This document shows positions 18,214-27,171 of a stretch of 64,000 nt of DNA, piece by piece (the first letter of the stretch is position 1; the number at the start of each line of letters is the position of its first letter). The position numbers and the translations under genes were made by a program. This DNA is from JAPPKS01 sp963667895 (GTDB lineage Bacteria > Poribacteria > WGA-4E > PCPOR2b): positions 3,410,001-3,474,000 of the forward strand of contig OZ245030.1 in the NCBI GenBank assembly GCA_965223985.1. The letters run 5' to 3'. The notes under the pieces were generated by a model. That model saw nothing but the letters and a program-made list of their open reading frames with translations, was not told the origin of the DNA and did not search any database.

Positions 18214-18735
18214 TCACTTCGATCTCGAATGTTCTTGTAAAGCAATCAAGGTTTCGAGCGCTTGCTTTAAATCTTGACGGTAACCGTAGCTGAATACCTC
18301 AAATTTTGCCTGTTGCTCGACGGTCAAAATTTTGCTAATCTCCTCCTTAATATTCTTTCTACGCTCAATAAAGTTTTCTTCAGTTTCACGGTACTGATCC
18401 AACGCAGTCTGTAAATGAGGGATTTTCACGTCAGAATCAAGCTTTGTTGTCTCAAGCTGCTTCAGCCGATTTATCGCTTCGCGGTGTTCTTGCCGGTACT
18501 GTGCTTTTAGGTCTTCTAACTCGTTAAATTTCGTTAGCAGTGGCACCGATTGCTCAGATTCGGGTGAAACCGCATCAATGAGCTTCCAAATTTTAAGGAG
18601 TTCCACCAATTCGGCCGTTGCATTTTGCGTCGTCCGTCGAGGAGGCGGCGCTTCAGCTTTGATACGTGGAATCACAATTACGAGCGCGAATGCTAGGGGT
18701 AGCAGAGTAAACAACAGCAAATACCGGCGATGCAT
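18214..18735 (-). CDS. Spy/CpxP-like periplasmic protein
   Basis: A 173-residue exported protein: signal peptide MHRRYLLLFTLLPLAFALVI, then a mostly helical, charged region with KFNELEDLKAQYRQEHREAI and the LTxEQ-type motif ILTVEQQAKFEVF near the C-terminus. This matches the Spy/CpxP/heavy-metal-resistance family of periplasmic chaperones or sensors with LTXXQ motifs. ATG 18735 is chosen over an in-frame upstream start because a strong aaggagg lies just before it. It is downstream of an ECF sigma factor and anti-sigma factor on the same strand; in related systems such a protein is part of the envelope stress response controlled by that sigma factor. Confidence 0.7.
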   Translation of the reverse strand: MHRRYLLLFTLLPLAFALVIVIPRIKAEAPPPRRTTQNATAELVELLKIWKLIDAVSPESEQSVPLLTKFNELEDLKAQYRQEHREAINRLKQLETTKLDSDVKIPHLQTALDQYRETEENFIERRKNIKEEISKILTVEQQAKFEVFSYGYRQDLKQALETLIALQEHSRSK

Positions 18736-18857
18736 AGTAATATTCCTCCTTTGAAAATTGGTATTCATTTAGATCGGAGCGGCAAACTTACATAGTGCGT
18801 ACGCCGCTTACGGTTGGCTTTTTCATTTTTGTTCAGTCGCTAATGCGAGAAATTGCT

Positions 18858-19523
18858 CTAGCGTAGTGAAGCGAGAGTCAATTTGTTCCCCATTGACTTG
18901 ACAAGATCTGTCAACTCATCATCCTCAAAATACTCGCGATCGATTTCGGTGACAATCACTTCAAACAGTTGACTCACGAGACTGTTGGGGCCAGCAGATT
19001 GTCGCAACCTAATTTCCTCCATCAGCAAATCTTCACCGCTACAGGTCAAGTTCATTCCATCCAGAAGTTGAAGTTCTTGATTCAATAACTCTTGCAAGTG
19101 CTTTGCAGAAGCGTCCCCCATGAAATTCTGGATAATTCGCTCATCTAACGAGGGATTTCGATCGGCCGTCGGAAAATTGAATAAGCCATAGCTCCACAGA
19201 CCCCCAAAACCTAGAAGGGCGATTAGCATGCAGGCTGCGCTGGCGATTTTCCATTTATGTGTTCTGAGCCATAAGCGATCTTCAAGGACTGGGCCCTGCA
19301 AGATATTACTTCGCAGCTTAGGCCAAAAATCTTCCCAAGCCTCCGGCGAAGAATATTTGACGGGCAAACTATTGGCAAGGTGGATGGTTTTATCAAAATC
19401 ATCCAACACGTCTTGGCAATGAAGACAGTCGCCTAGATGATCCGCCAACCGATCCTTCAGCTTTAGAGGCAACGTTCCTTCAATATAGTCGAGCAACAAT
19501 TTTTCTGCAGGCTTGCATCTCAT
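18858..19523 (-). CDS. Anti-sigma factor with zinc-finger-like N-terminus
   Basis: A 221-residue single-pass membrane protein. The N-terminus has the putative zinc-finger pattern of anti-sigma factors, LLDYIEGTLP, then ADHLGDCLHCQDVLDDF with His and two Cys ligands. One membrane helix follows (AACMLIALLGFGGLWSYGLF), then a periplasmic part. The ATG is 6 bp after the stop of the ECF sigma factor gene, so the two are translated together. Expected role: bind and hold the sigma factor at the membrane until an envelope signal releases it. The periplasmic region resembles no domain I know. Confidence 0.82.
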   Translation of the reverse strand: MRCKPAEKLLLDYIEGTLPLKLKDRLADHLGDCLHCQDVLDDFDKTIHLANSLPVKYSSPEAWEDFWPKLRSNILQGPVLEDRLWLRTHKWKIASAACMLIALLGFGGLWSYGLFNFPTADRNPSLDERIIQNFMGDASAKHLQELLNQELQLLDGMNLTCSGEDLLMEEIRLRQSAGPNSLVSQLFEVIVTEIDREYFEDDELTDLVKSMGNKLTLASLR

Positions 19524-19529
19524 GATGGA

Positions 19530-20102
19530 TTACTCTTCCAAATAAGGTGTGAGCAACTTCCGTAACTTTCGTGTTGCGTTAAACAGATGCGCCTTAACAC
19601 TACCAACGCGCAGGTTCAGCGTAACTGCAATTTCTCGCAAAGCCAACCCTTCATAATGCCTCAAGATAAAGACCTGTTTCTGACGGGGGGACAACTGTTC
19701 AATAGCTTTCTTGATTTCAGCTTCAAGTTCAGCCTGTTCTAATCGACGAAACGCGCGATCCGAAGAACATTGAGATTGGACTTGCGAATCATCTGGGGAG
19801 ATTTCTTCAACGAAGGGTACATCGGTGCGTCCAGTTCTCCGCCGTGTATAATCAATGCAGGCATTCTTTGCAATCTGATAAATCCACGTGTAGAACGTCG
19901 ATTTGCTCTCAAATTTACCCAAAGCCTTGAACGCTCTGAGGAAAATTTCCTGAGAAAGATCAGAAGCATCTTCTGGATGGTGAGTAAAACGATAGGCGAG
20001 TTCGTAAATTCGCTTCTGATACTTCTGAACAAGTTCGCCAAACGCAGCGATATCCCCGCTCTGTACGCGCTCAATGAGAAATCGATCCGGATCGGCTTTC
20101 AT
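19530..20102 (-). CDS. ECF-type RNA polymerase sigma factor
   Basis: A 190-residue sigma70-family factor. Region 2 is clear (KYQKRIYELAYRFTHHPEDA, then LSQEIFLRAFKALGKF and STFYTWIYQIAKNACID), and region 4 has the helix-turn-helix (LSPRQKQVFILRHYEGLALR and VGSVKAHLFNATRKLRK). Region 3 is a short linker, as in ECF factors. ATG 20102 follows ggaag; a TTG lies two codons upstream. It heads a likely three-gene unit with its anti-sigma factor and a Spy-like periplasmic protein. It would direct transcription of an envelope stress regulon, probably including its own operon. No target promoter was identified here. Confidence 0.92.
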   Translation of the reverse strand: MKADPDRFLIERVQSGDIAAFGELVQKYQKRIYELAYRFTHHPEDASDLSQEIFLRAFKALGKFESKSTFYTWIYQIAKNACIDYTRRRTGRTDVPFVEEISPDDSQVQSQCSSDRAFRRLEQAELEAEIKKAIEQLSPRQKQVFILRHYEGLALREIAVTLNLRVGSVKAHLFNATRKLRKLLTPYLEE

Positions 20103-20262
20103 TGACAATCTTCCGATGTAGACGTGTTAAAGGCTACAAGGTTTATGCAAGCCGAAAGGCAAACGCAAAAAACAATGCTTGCCCCCGATCAAGTGATGAG
20201 ATAATACTATTTCACTTCAAAGTAGTGCGTATGCTGTCTTAATTACATCATTCTCTTTCTCC

Positions 20263-20346
20263 GTAGGCGGGGATCAACCGAGCGGAGAGCGAGGGCGATA
20301 GAGATCCCCTTGCCCGCCGATTTTTCGCGGCGACAAGGCTTCCTAC
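20263..20346. repeat. Nested palindromic repeat with GTAGG/CCTAC ends
   Basis: An 84-bp unit bounded by GTAGG and CCTAC. It contains GGGGATC (20269-20275) pairing with GATCCCC (20303-20309), then CCTTG...CAAGG enclosing a CGCCG/CGGCG hairpin. Its right part (GACAAGGcTTCCTAC) matches the end of the unit at 5739-5789. It lies in the 360-bp gap between the sigma factor gene and the tRNA genes; no gene is present there. Confidence 0.65.
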
Positions 20347-20463
20347 TCCGCTCAACAAAAGGTTCTTTGCTTGACCTACGCAATAAATGCACTTGAACTT
20401 AAGAGAAATGGTATAATTAAGAAAAAGGATTGTAGCGTGGCTGTGGAAGGAAGAAATGGGTAA

Positions 20464-20536
20464 AGCCGGTGAGGGGATTTGAACCTCCGACCTACTGATT
20501 ACGAATCAGTTGCTCTGGCCACTGAGCTACACCGGC
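20464..20536 (-). tRNA. tRNA-Thr (anticodon CGT)
   Basis: On the minus strand the sequence folds as a full cloverleaf: acceptor GCCGGTG/CACCGGC, D arm with AGCTCAGT, anticodon arm ACTGA-TTCGTAA-TCAGT and T arm GGTTCAAATCC. The seven-base loop gives anticodon CGT, reading ACG (Thr). The CCA end is not encoded. It lies 52 bp after tRNA-Phe on the same strand. Confidence 0.93.
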
Positions 20537-20588
20537 TCACAATAGAATGCAGCCCCATCATTTGTGATGGGGCTGTAGAGATTACAAA

Positions 20589-20661
20589 TGCCGAAGGGCA
20601 GAATCGAACTGCCGACACATGGATTTTCAGTCCACTGCTCTACCAACTGAGCTACCTCGGC
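20589..20661 (-). tRNA. tRNA-Phe (anticodon GAA)
   Basis: Complete cloverleaf on the minus strand: acceptor GCCGAGG paired with CCTTCGGC end (one G-U), D arm AGCTCAGTTGGTAGAG, anticodon arm GTGGA-CTGAAAA-TCCAT and T arm AGTTCGATTCT. Loop gives GAA, reading UUC/UUU (Phe). Discriminator base is A, as usual for tRNA-Phe. CCA is not encoded. Confidence 0.95.
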
Positions 20662-20679
20662 AGATTATAATAGGGTAGA

Positions 20680-20709
20680 ATGATATCAAAGGAAGGAAGT
20701 GGATGTCAA
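20680..20709 (-). promoter_or_regulatory. Promoter for the tRNA-Phe/tRNA-Thr unit
   Basis: On the minus strand a perfect TTGACA (20704-20709) is followed after 18 bp by TATCAT (20680-20685), about 19 bp upstream of the first base of tRNA-Phe. Position and match fit a strong sigma70-type promoter driving both tRNA genes. Confidence 0.6.
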
Positions 20710-21055
20710 GGACTTTTTCGGCACATCTGCCCCAATCTAGGGGACCGATATTCCGCTTGCTTGTAGGCAAGCGTGACGCGCTTGAAAAGCCCATCCCCAT
20801 AGTGGTCAGCTATACTATGCTCTGCTTCCAGCGTGCAACCGATCCACGATTACGATGCCTAGTCCAATGATATCCAACCCTTTTTCGGTGGTTATAGTTA
20901 ACTTACATCCGCCCATTTCTGGACAGCGGCTAAGAGGCTTCCGGGAGAACGAATCTCATACCAATCGTTATTGAACGTGCGATTCGCACAAATCCCGTTG
21001 ACGCAGGCTATTTCGAGGTGTTATGCTATCGTCACATTTCCAGCCGGAGAAATCA
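20710..21055. other. Intergenic region before ychF
   Basis: No gene seen. A hairpin with 7-bp arms (CGCTTGC, 20754-20760, and GCAAGCG, 20767-20773) around a 6-base loop is the only clear structure; it lacks a T tract. Confidence 0.35.
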
Positions 21056-22144
21056 ATGAAAATTGGCATTGTAGGGTTGCCCTATGTTGGAAAAACCTCT
21101 ATATTCAACGCGCTGACACAGTCTAAGGCGGAGACGGGGACGTATGCAGGAAAGAAACAATCAAATATCAGCGCGGTAACGGTGCCGGACGAACGGTTAC
21201 AATCTCTAGCAGAGATATTGGAACCCCAGCAGAGCACGCCGGTACGTATTGATTACGTTGACGTTGCCGGGATTTCCAAAGGTAACGTCGAGCGAAGTGG
21301 GTTGGGAGCGGATGTCATCGCAGATCTCCGTCAAGTCGATGCACTCGCACATGTTGTTCGCCTATTTGACGATGATTCGGTGCCTCATGTTGATGGCAGA
21401 GTTGATCCGAAGCGGGATATTGAATCAGTCGACCTAGAGCTAACTTTTGCGGATCTTCAGATTATTGACAAAAGATTAGAGCGGCTCAACCGCGAATTAC
21501 GCGCCAAAAAGTCTCCGATTCTTGAAAAGGAACTCGCCGTGTTGGAAGGTTGCAAGGAGGCGCTGGAGAGTGGTATCCCCCTCAGAGAAATTGACATCAC
21601 CCAAGAAATGGCGCATGCAATACGTGGATACGGATTCCTGACACAAAAACCACTCTTGCTGATTCTCAATATCGGGGAGAATCAATTGAATCAAGCAGAA
21701 CAGATACATCAGAGTTTTGCGAAAAATGACGGTGAGTTCCACACTGAGGTAATTCCGCTTTCAGCAAAACTCGAGATGGAAATCGCTCAATTAGATGCGG
21801 AAGATGTACAAATTTTTCTCGGTGGAATGGGATTAGAAGAATCCGCGTTGAGGCGGGTAATACAAGCATCATACCGTCTGTTGGGGCTGATTACATTTTT
21901 CACCGTCGTTTCCAGGGAATTGCGGGCTTGGACGCTTACGCACGGGCTTACGGTAGTAGATGCTGCGGCTACCATCCATACGGACATGGCACGAGGATTT
22001 ATCCGCGCGGAAACTATCCACTGGAAAAGGCTTGTGGACTGCGGAAGTCCCGCAAAGGCGAGAGAACTCGGATTCTTGCGGCTCGAAGGGAGAGATTACG
22101 TCGTGCAGGATGGAGACGTGTTAACCATTCGATTTAACGTGTGA
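21056..22144 (+). CDS. ychF: YchF-type translation-associated ATPase/GTPase
   Basis: A 362-residue P-loop protein of the Obg-related YchF family, an ATP-preferring ribosome-associated nucleotidase. Features: Walker A GLPYVGKTS at the very N-terminus (residues 6-14), DVAGISKG switch region, the YchF-specific NxxE motif (NIGE) in place of the GTPase NKxD, a coiled-coil domain (KRLERLNRELRAKKS), and a C-terminal TGS domain (FFTVVSRELRAWTL, then GRDYVVQDGDVLTIRF). ATG 21056 with ggaga 5 bp upstream is chosen over an earlier in-frame start. Lone gene, convergent with uppP. Confidence 0.93.
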   Translation: MKIGIVGLPYVGKTSIFNALTQSKAETGTYAGKKQSNISAVTVPDERLQSLAEILEPQQSTPVRIDYVDVAGISKGNVERSGLGADVIADLRQVDALAHVVRLFDDDSVPHVDGRVDPKRDIESVDLELTFADLQIIDKRLERLNRELRAKKSPILEKELAVLEGCKEALESGIPLREIDITQEMAHAIRGYGFLTQKPLLLILNIGENQLNQAEQIHQSFAKNDGEFHTEVIPLSAKLEMEIAQLDAEDVQIFLGGMGLEESALRRVIQASYRLLGLITFFTVVSRELRAWTLTHGLTVVDAAATIHTDMARGFIRAETIHWKRLVDCGSPAKARELGFLRLEGRDYVVQDGDVLTIRFNV

Positions 22145-22202
22145 AAACGGGGAAACCACTTCTAGCGGGAATACGCGACTGCGCTTCGTTAATTTCTGCG
22201 TG

Positions 22203-23021
22203 TTACCATGCCAGTTTAATTAGAACGACGCCCCCTAGCGCAAAGCAGTAGTAGGAAAACAGGGAGAACTTCCCTCGATTTAGTGTGGTAAGCAGAACGC
22301 ACAAAGCGATGTAACCTGCGACAAATGCAGTGAGGGTGCCGATTAGAGTGGGAACGAGCGTAACCTCAGTTACGTCCTTAAGCTTGAAAAGCAGTGCGCC
22401 GAGTATTGCAGGAATGGCGAGAAGAAAAGAATACTGTGCTGCAGACCGTGGAGAGATTCCCAGCATCAAAGCAAGAGAGATGGTCAATCCAGATCTGGAA
22501 ATCCCCGGCGTAATGGCAAGCCCTTGTGCGATGCCGATGAGCGGCGTATGCCACGTCCGTAGAGTGAGATTTTCGTCCATCTTTTCTCGGCTCAGACGCG
22601 GTAGATGCAGCAGCAGACCGGTAACGATAAGCATGGTGGCGACAATCCCCGGTCTGGCGAACAGCGCTTCAAACTGAGCTTTGAATAAAATGGCGATCAA
22701 ACCAGTTGGAATAGAGCCGATCAGGATTAACCAGACCAAATTGAGATCTCGGTTGTCACTGATTGTACGAATTGGGTGTCGGTAGAAACTCGCGCTGGAA
22801 GAAGTGCAAATACTAGTTCGCGTCAGTGACCAAATCGATTGGCGATACACAACTACAACCGCGCCGAGTGTTCCCACATGAAGCATCACGTCAAAAAAGA
22901 CCTGCGGTTCTTTCATACCGAGAAAATGCTGCATCAACACCAAATGTCCAGAACTGCTCACCGGTAAAAACTCGGCCAACCCCTGTAAAACGCCAAGCAC
23001 AATCGCTTCAGTAATGGTCAT
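22203..23021 (-). CDS. uppP: Undecaprenyl-diphosphate phosphatase
   Basis: A polytopic inner-membrane enzyme that recycles the lipid carrier of peptidoglycan synthesis by dephosphorylating undecaprenyl diphosphate. The two family signatures are intact: EFLPVSSSGHL near residue 20 and PGISRSGLTIS near residue 175. The 272-residue length and seven or eight hydrophobic helices fit the BacA/UppP family. There is a hydrophilic insertion after the third helix (SICTSSSASFYRHPIR) somewhat longer than usual. Start ATG 23021 follows aaggacg. Not obviously in an operon; the upstream Gfo/Idh gene on the same strand is 94 bp away. Confidence 0.94.
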   Translation of the reverse strand: MTITEAIVLGVLQGLAEFLPVSSSGHLVLMQHFLGMKEPQVFFDVMLHVGTLGAVVVVYRQSIWSLTRTSICTSSSASFYRHPIRTISDNRDLNLVWLILIGSIPTGLIAILFKAQFEALFARPGIVATMLIVTGLLLHLPRLSREKMDENLTLRTWHTPLIGIAQGLAITPGISRSGLTISLALMLGISPRSAAQYSFLLAIPAILGALLFKLKDVTEVTLVPTLIGTLTAFVAGYIALCVLLTTLNRGKFSLFSYYCFALGGVVLIKLAW

Positions 23022-23115
23022 TCAACGTCCTTTTTTGAACAGGTGGTGTCTAAGCATACAATTTCTATCGTCGGAATTCGGAATAGTGTTCAATCGTGCT
23101 GCTGTCTTGCGAAGA

Positions 23116-24168
23116 TTATCTCGCCTCCCCGCGAAGCAAGAACGCACGTATATCGTAACGCCCCGGACGTTCGACCGGTAGTTCACCGCTTTCAATCATC
23201 AGCTCTAACGGCGAGCAAAGCGTTCGGACGGGCATCTGCACAACTTCGTGCATCCGCGCAGATTCGTAAATCGCCATGATGATTTCGACCGCTGCTCGCC
23301 CGTGTTTTGCATTGCCGCGATGCTCCGTTTTCCCCTCAATCCATGAGATTAACTCCCGAATTTGCGCCTCCCATGGATTTTCGTTGCCCGCTTGACATTC
23401 CTTCCATTCTGCAGACCGACTGTTGAGTACACGCACCCGCTGTTCCGTCAGATCTATAATCCCGTCTGTGCCGTAAATTAAGCCGCCGTAATCGTTGGGA
23501 CCAGCAATCTCCTGAAGCAGCAAACCGACGCAACCATTATCGAATCCGATAATCCCGGCACTCCGATCTTCAATCGGTATATCACGCTCATATCGTTCCG
23601 TTTTGCGTTCGACGTTGCCGATTACCCACGATGCGTTCCGGTCGCCGAGCACATACCGCATCATGTCGATCAAGTGTGAACAGTCATTTAGCAATCCCTG
23701 TCCACCCCTGCAAACAACTTGTCGTGGTTCACCAATCGTTCCGCCAGCAATTAAATCGCGAGCCGTTGTCCAAGCTGAATTGAACCGTCGCTGATGTCCA
23801 ATTGCCAACTTGACATTGTAGCGCGAGGCGACGGTCAGCATTTCATCGCATTCGCCGAGCGTTGCTGCCATCGGTTTCTCGCAAATCACAGCGTATGGTT
23901 TTCGCGCACAGGCGGCTGCGGTCATCGCTACATGCAACTTTGGCCACGTTGTAACGATTACAATGCCCAGTTTTTCTTTGTCGAGCATTTCGCGGGCGTC
24001 GTGATATCGGTTCTTAATGTTGTGGCGGGCACCAAACTCATTCAACGCCTCCTCAACCGGATCAGCAATTGCGACAACCTCAATTGACTCGACGTTCCGG
24101 TAACTGTCCGCGTGCAAATGGGCTATACTGCCACAGCCAATAATCCCGATGCGAAATTTATCTGACAT
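23116..24168 (-). CDS. Gfo/Idh/MocA family oxidoreductase
   Basis: A 350-residue NAD(P)-dependent sugar-type dehydrogenase. The N-terminal Rossmann fold shows IGIIGCGSIAHLHADSYRN, an acidic residue after strand two region (VVAIADPVEEA), and the CEKPMA motif carrying the conserved Lys. The C-terminal domain has the expected RRFNSAW and HLIDMMRYVLGD segments, with His in the usual catalytic position. Such enzymes oxidise or reduce sugars, inositols or derivatives; the exact substrate is unknown. Start ATG 24168 is backed by gggggagat. Cytoplasmic, no signal peptide. Families of these genes are frequent in poribacterial and planctomycete genomes. Confidence 0.9.
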   Translation of the reverse strand: MSDKFRIGIIGCGSIAHLHADSYRNVESIEVVAIADPVEEALNEFGARHNIKNRYHDAREMLDKEKLGIVIVTTWPKLHVAMTAAACARKPYAVICEKPMAATLGECDEMLTVASRYNVKLAIGHQRRFNSAWTTARDLIAGGTIGEPRQVVCRGGQGLLNDCSHLIDMMRYVLGDRNASWVIGNVERKTERYERDIPIEDRSAGIIGFDNGCVGLLLQEIAGPNDYGGLIYGTDGIIDLTEQRVRVLNSRSAEWKECQAGNENPWEAQIRELISWIEGKTEHRGNAKHGRAAVEIIMAIYESARMHEVVQMPVRTLCSPLELMIESGELPVERPGRYDIRAFLLRGEAR

Positions 24169-24856
24169 GTCCTATCTCCCCCAGAGACCGCTGTGAACTC
24201 AGGTTAAAACACGAAATCAGCGCTCATGTTCCGATTATACAATCGTTATCGGTAAAAAATTCTCCGTTTGGATTGCCGTATGATTCCTCCAGAAAACGAT
24301 GAATATTATAAGCGATTGTCTGAGTTCAAGCAAGCCCTTTTGCCCTACCACGACGTGTTCTAGTGTAATGAAAGCGAGTTGTCATAACATAACCGCATGT
24401 TGTCGGAACGCAGAATATAACAGAAGGGTGCCTGGATTCACGCCGAATCAGAAGGGAACGATTGCCTCTAATTCCAATTTCATTATGGCGTTTGCCCCAT
24501 TTGGTGCAAGTTGTCAAGTAAGTTACACCGTTTGGAACACTAGATTCACCCCTTCACGTGTGGTTCGATTGGATTATTTTCATCGTTACGGTTTTCACAT
24601 AAAACAGTAAATCAGAAAACAGCTCAGGTCAATTGCCGCGTATAACCTCTTTTGATACGACTACCTCACCGATTCGAAAAACGCTGCGCCTTGATGCATT
24701 AGGCTTGTCGAGTCCAAATTGAGGTGAATTGCCCGTTATGGCATATAATTTGCTCAGAATTATATCGAAGTACCCGATACAGTTTAGATAACTTGGTTTC
24801 CTAGCAAAGAACCAACAACAAAAAACGTATTACTGACCAATAAAAGGAGGCTTTAC
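24169..24856. other. Intergenic region with no recognised gene
   Basis: About 690 bp. A 28-codon frame from ATG 24279 (MIPPENDEYYKRLSEFKQAL, then a few residues) looks protein-like but ends quickly at 24364 and may be a gene remnant. A longer frame from 24299 is unlike any family I know. A good Shine-Dalgarno (aaaggagg) at the right edge belongs to the lipoprotein relic at 24857. Confidence 0.35.
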
Positions 24857-25641
24857 ATGGCACGGATATTGATTGTCACCACGATTTTAGCGATGTGCTT
24901 GGCTTGCAAGCGAAACCGAATCACCAATTCTAATAGAACCTAAGCCCATAGAACCAGAGCCCGTTGTCCAGTACGAAATTCCCGCACCCATTCCGCTTGC
25001 GCTTGCTGAAAGTTATGCCCATGTTCAGGTGGTCATGACTGAGCCCGAAAATCATGCCGTTCTTCAATACATCTACGATCTCTGTCACGCCCTAGGGCCC
25101 CCATGTAGTTGACTTGCACTTGAAGCGTGCTGTCTCGGAGAGGGTATACAATCGCGCCAAAGATCTACCTCACTCCGCGGCTACGTATGACGACCACAAC
25201 CGAATTTTAGTGGCGTCTTGGTTTAAAGATCGTCATTTAAAAGTCGCATTCGACCCTGACTCAACTGGGCTTAAAGTCATCTACTGGAGAGCGAAATACA
25301 TAATACTGCTGCAGCTGACCGCGGGGGGCGCGGGAGTGAGTAGCGGACCCCTCGTAGGTCGTGCCGCCCTGTGGAACGAACCCAAGTACGTAGCCGTATT
25401 AGATCAGATAATTGGGGACTGGGTGGATAAAGGCGAAGTGAATACTCTGGATGTTCCTGACAAGCGCAAGAGTGAGCATACCGCCTACATTGTGATAGAT
25501 AAAGCAGCTGGTTTGCCTGTCGAACCGAAATTCAAAGATTGGATAATTCATATTGACGATGCGTCCCGTGCGACCGATGAGTAAATTGCGGAATACAACC
25601 GCATACACAGCCCCGACGCCTACGATTGCGTGGAGAAGTAA
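24857..25641 (+). pseudogene. Lipoprotein of a local repeated family, broken by two frameshifts and a stop
   Basis: After aaaggagg, ATG 24857 starts a lipoprotein signal (MARILIVTTILAMCLAC). A frameshift near 24900 moves the frame to SETESPILIEPKPIEPEPVV and on to CHALGPP; a second shift at the C run near 25095 leads into VVDLHLKRAVSERVYNRAKD; this continues to a premature stop at 25582 just before the family's C-terminal motif (IAEYNRIHSPDAYDCVEK, ending at 25641). The tail DDASRATDE...YNRI...AYDCVE is shared with the intact protein at 35578 (DDAPQATDA...YNRI...AYDCVEEY), so these are paralogues. Function unknown. Translation of the middle part alone is unlikely. Confidence 0.75.
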
Positions 25642-25658
25642 TGAAAGGAGACCTACAA

Positions 25659-26080
25659 ATGAAATCACTTGTGATTCTCACGTTTTGTGTCGCATTGATT
25701 GGCTGTAGCGAAAGCGAAACTCCTTTTGAACCTCTCGCGGGAGTACGTGATGATATCGATAAACTAGATGACAACATCTCTGTTGTCGATGATTTCCCTG
25801 TGCCCGAGGATACCGAGGGAGCAGTTGTACATGTCGATGAGGTTGAACTTCGTGGGGTATACGTTCCGTATGAAGTTCGCCGCTATTTTGAACATTTACA
25901 GACTGATTTATCCGAAGTCGAATTTGAGGATACAATGTGGCAAATCTATCGTTATCTGGCACTGATAATCACATACGATACACTCCAAACCCAATCTTCG
26001 TGAATCTCTACCTCAACCGATATATGAAAACGTGCTGGATATTGTCCGAGATCGTACCCGTGGGATTTATCTGACAGATA
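25659..26080 (+). pseudogene. 5' part of a second family lipoprotein, cut by an IS element
   Basis: Starts at ATG 25659 behind aaaggag, 17 bp after the preceding relic. Lipoprotein signal MKSLVILTFCVALIGCSES, then a mainly acidic domain with YVPYEVRRYFEHLQTDLSEV. The initial frame stops at 26003, but a +1 frame from about 25962 continues as NLRESLPQPIYENVLDIVRD and RTRGIYLTD up to the insertion site at 26080. Joining this across the target duplication to the sequence after 27176 restores an open frame (TDSQRVVIAVVLANPN), showing that the IS landed within the same gene. The remaining 3' part lies at 27172-27644. Confidence 0.7.
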
Positions 26081-27171
26081 TAGGACTTACGCAAGCACCA
26101 TGTTAATAGCCGGAGATTTTAACTGTTGTCGTAAATACGCTTCCAGCATCCCGTGTTTAACCTGATAAATGGTTCGTCCAGTCTGGTACGCCATAGTTGC
26201 AAGTCGAATCCAAACTAACAATGCACAACCGATATGGTTGCGAACAATCCGTGCCAATCGACATTGACATTTTTCGAGACCGGTGAGTTGTTTGGCTTCA
26301 CGGTGAAATTGCTCAATCTTCCACCGCCAGTTACACGCCTGTTGTGTCACTGAAGTGTCGTTTTGTGCTAAGTCGTTAGTGACGACATAATCCGTGCGTC
26401 CGGTATCAGACGCCACCCGAAATAATTTCACCTTGTGGTCTCTGGGAAACCCTTTGATTTTGATACGTTTGCCTTCATGAAGTTCGGTCGGTGTCCAAGC
26501 TAAGTTGTCAATGCGTTGGTACGGTTTAGTGGCGTTTGAATCGTCAACCAGCCGATTGGTTTTTAGTGGGCAGTAGTAGACTTTTCCCAAGTTTTCAATG
26601 TGTAGCATCACGGTTTTGGTAGCATACCAACTGTCCATCAGCACTGCTTGAAAGAGAAGTTGTCTCTGGTAGACCAGTAGAGATAACATGTCTCTGACGT
26701 GGTCTAACTTCGTTTTGCCGTCTCCTTCTGGGTCGTAAATCCGGTAGTCAATTACCCAGAAACGGTCTAGCAGTGGATTCACATAGACACAAGTAACTAC
26801 TCCGATGCCGTTGATAACACCCCGGGCGTTGCCACTGTATTGACGACGTACTAACTCAATATGCCTAGCGTGCTTTTTATCTAAAACCGTGTCATCAAAG
26901 ATGACATATCCTTCTTCAACTTGAACCAGATGAGGTTTAACGTTTTCCCACACCAAGCGAGGAGGAATACAATCTCCCGCCAGATAACGGTTTATCATAT
27001 CATGACTGAAATCTTCGCTGTGGTCGGCGAAGTGCGTTAAGGTATAGTTAATTGGACTGCTCAGCAGATACTGACAGTAATCAAGCCGGGTTGGTTTCAC
27101 CATACTTACCTCCTCGTTCGTTATTTTACTGCTTTTTACTGTCCGTGTCTATCTGCTCCGCGTAAGTCCTA
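26081..27171 (-). mobile_element. Complete insertion sequence, IS701-like, 1091 bp
   Basis: Perfect 12-bp terminal inverted repeats (TAGGACTTACGC at 26081-26092 and GCGTAAGTCCTA at 27160-27171) bound a single transposase gene on the minus strand. The flanks carry a 5-bp direct repeat AGATA (26076-26080 and 27172-27176), the footprint of insertion. Perfect ends, an intact transposase and an exact target duplication indicate a recent, probably still active copy. It splits a lipoprotein family gene. Confidence 0.93.
26087..27103 (-). CDS. IS701-like DDE transposase
   Basis: A 338-residue transposase filling nearly the whole element. Catalytic acidic residues are visible in IFDDTVLDK, in VLMDSWYAT and in the late helix WKIEQFHREAKQLTG, the DDE arrangement of IS4/IS701-type RNase H-fold transposases. 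Other recognisable blocks are RRQYSGNARGVINGIG and DYRIYDPEGDGKTKLDH. From memory the closest relatives I know of are in cyanobacterial elements annotated as IS701 family; this needs a search. ATG 27103 follows gaggtaagt. The frame is undamaged. Confidence 0.9.
   Translation of the reverse strand: MVKPTRLDYCQYLLSSPINYTLTHFADHSEDFSHDMINRYLAGDCIPPRLVWENVKPHLVQVEEGYVIFDDTVLDKKHARHIELVRRQYSGNARGVINGIGVVTCVYVNPLLDRFWVIDYRIYDPEGDGKTKLDHVRDMLSLLVYQRQLLFQAVLMDSWYATKTVMLHIENLGKVYYCPLKTNRLVDDSNATKPYQRIDNLAWTPTELHEGKRIKIKGFPRDHKVKLFRVASDTGRTDYVVTNDLAQNDTSVTQQACNWRWKIEQFHREAKQLTGLEKCQCRLARIVRNHIGCALLVWIRLATMAYQTGRTIYQVKHGMLEAYLRQQLKSPAINMVLA

Noticed and set aside
20479..20670. 63-codon frame on the plus strand across the tRNA genes
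   Set aside because: It is the antisense of tRNA-Thr and tRNA-Phe, a known source of false proteins (NLRPTDYESVALATELHR).
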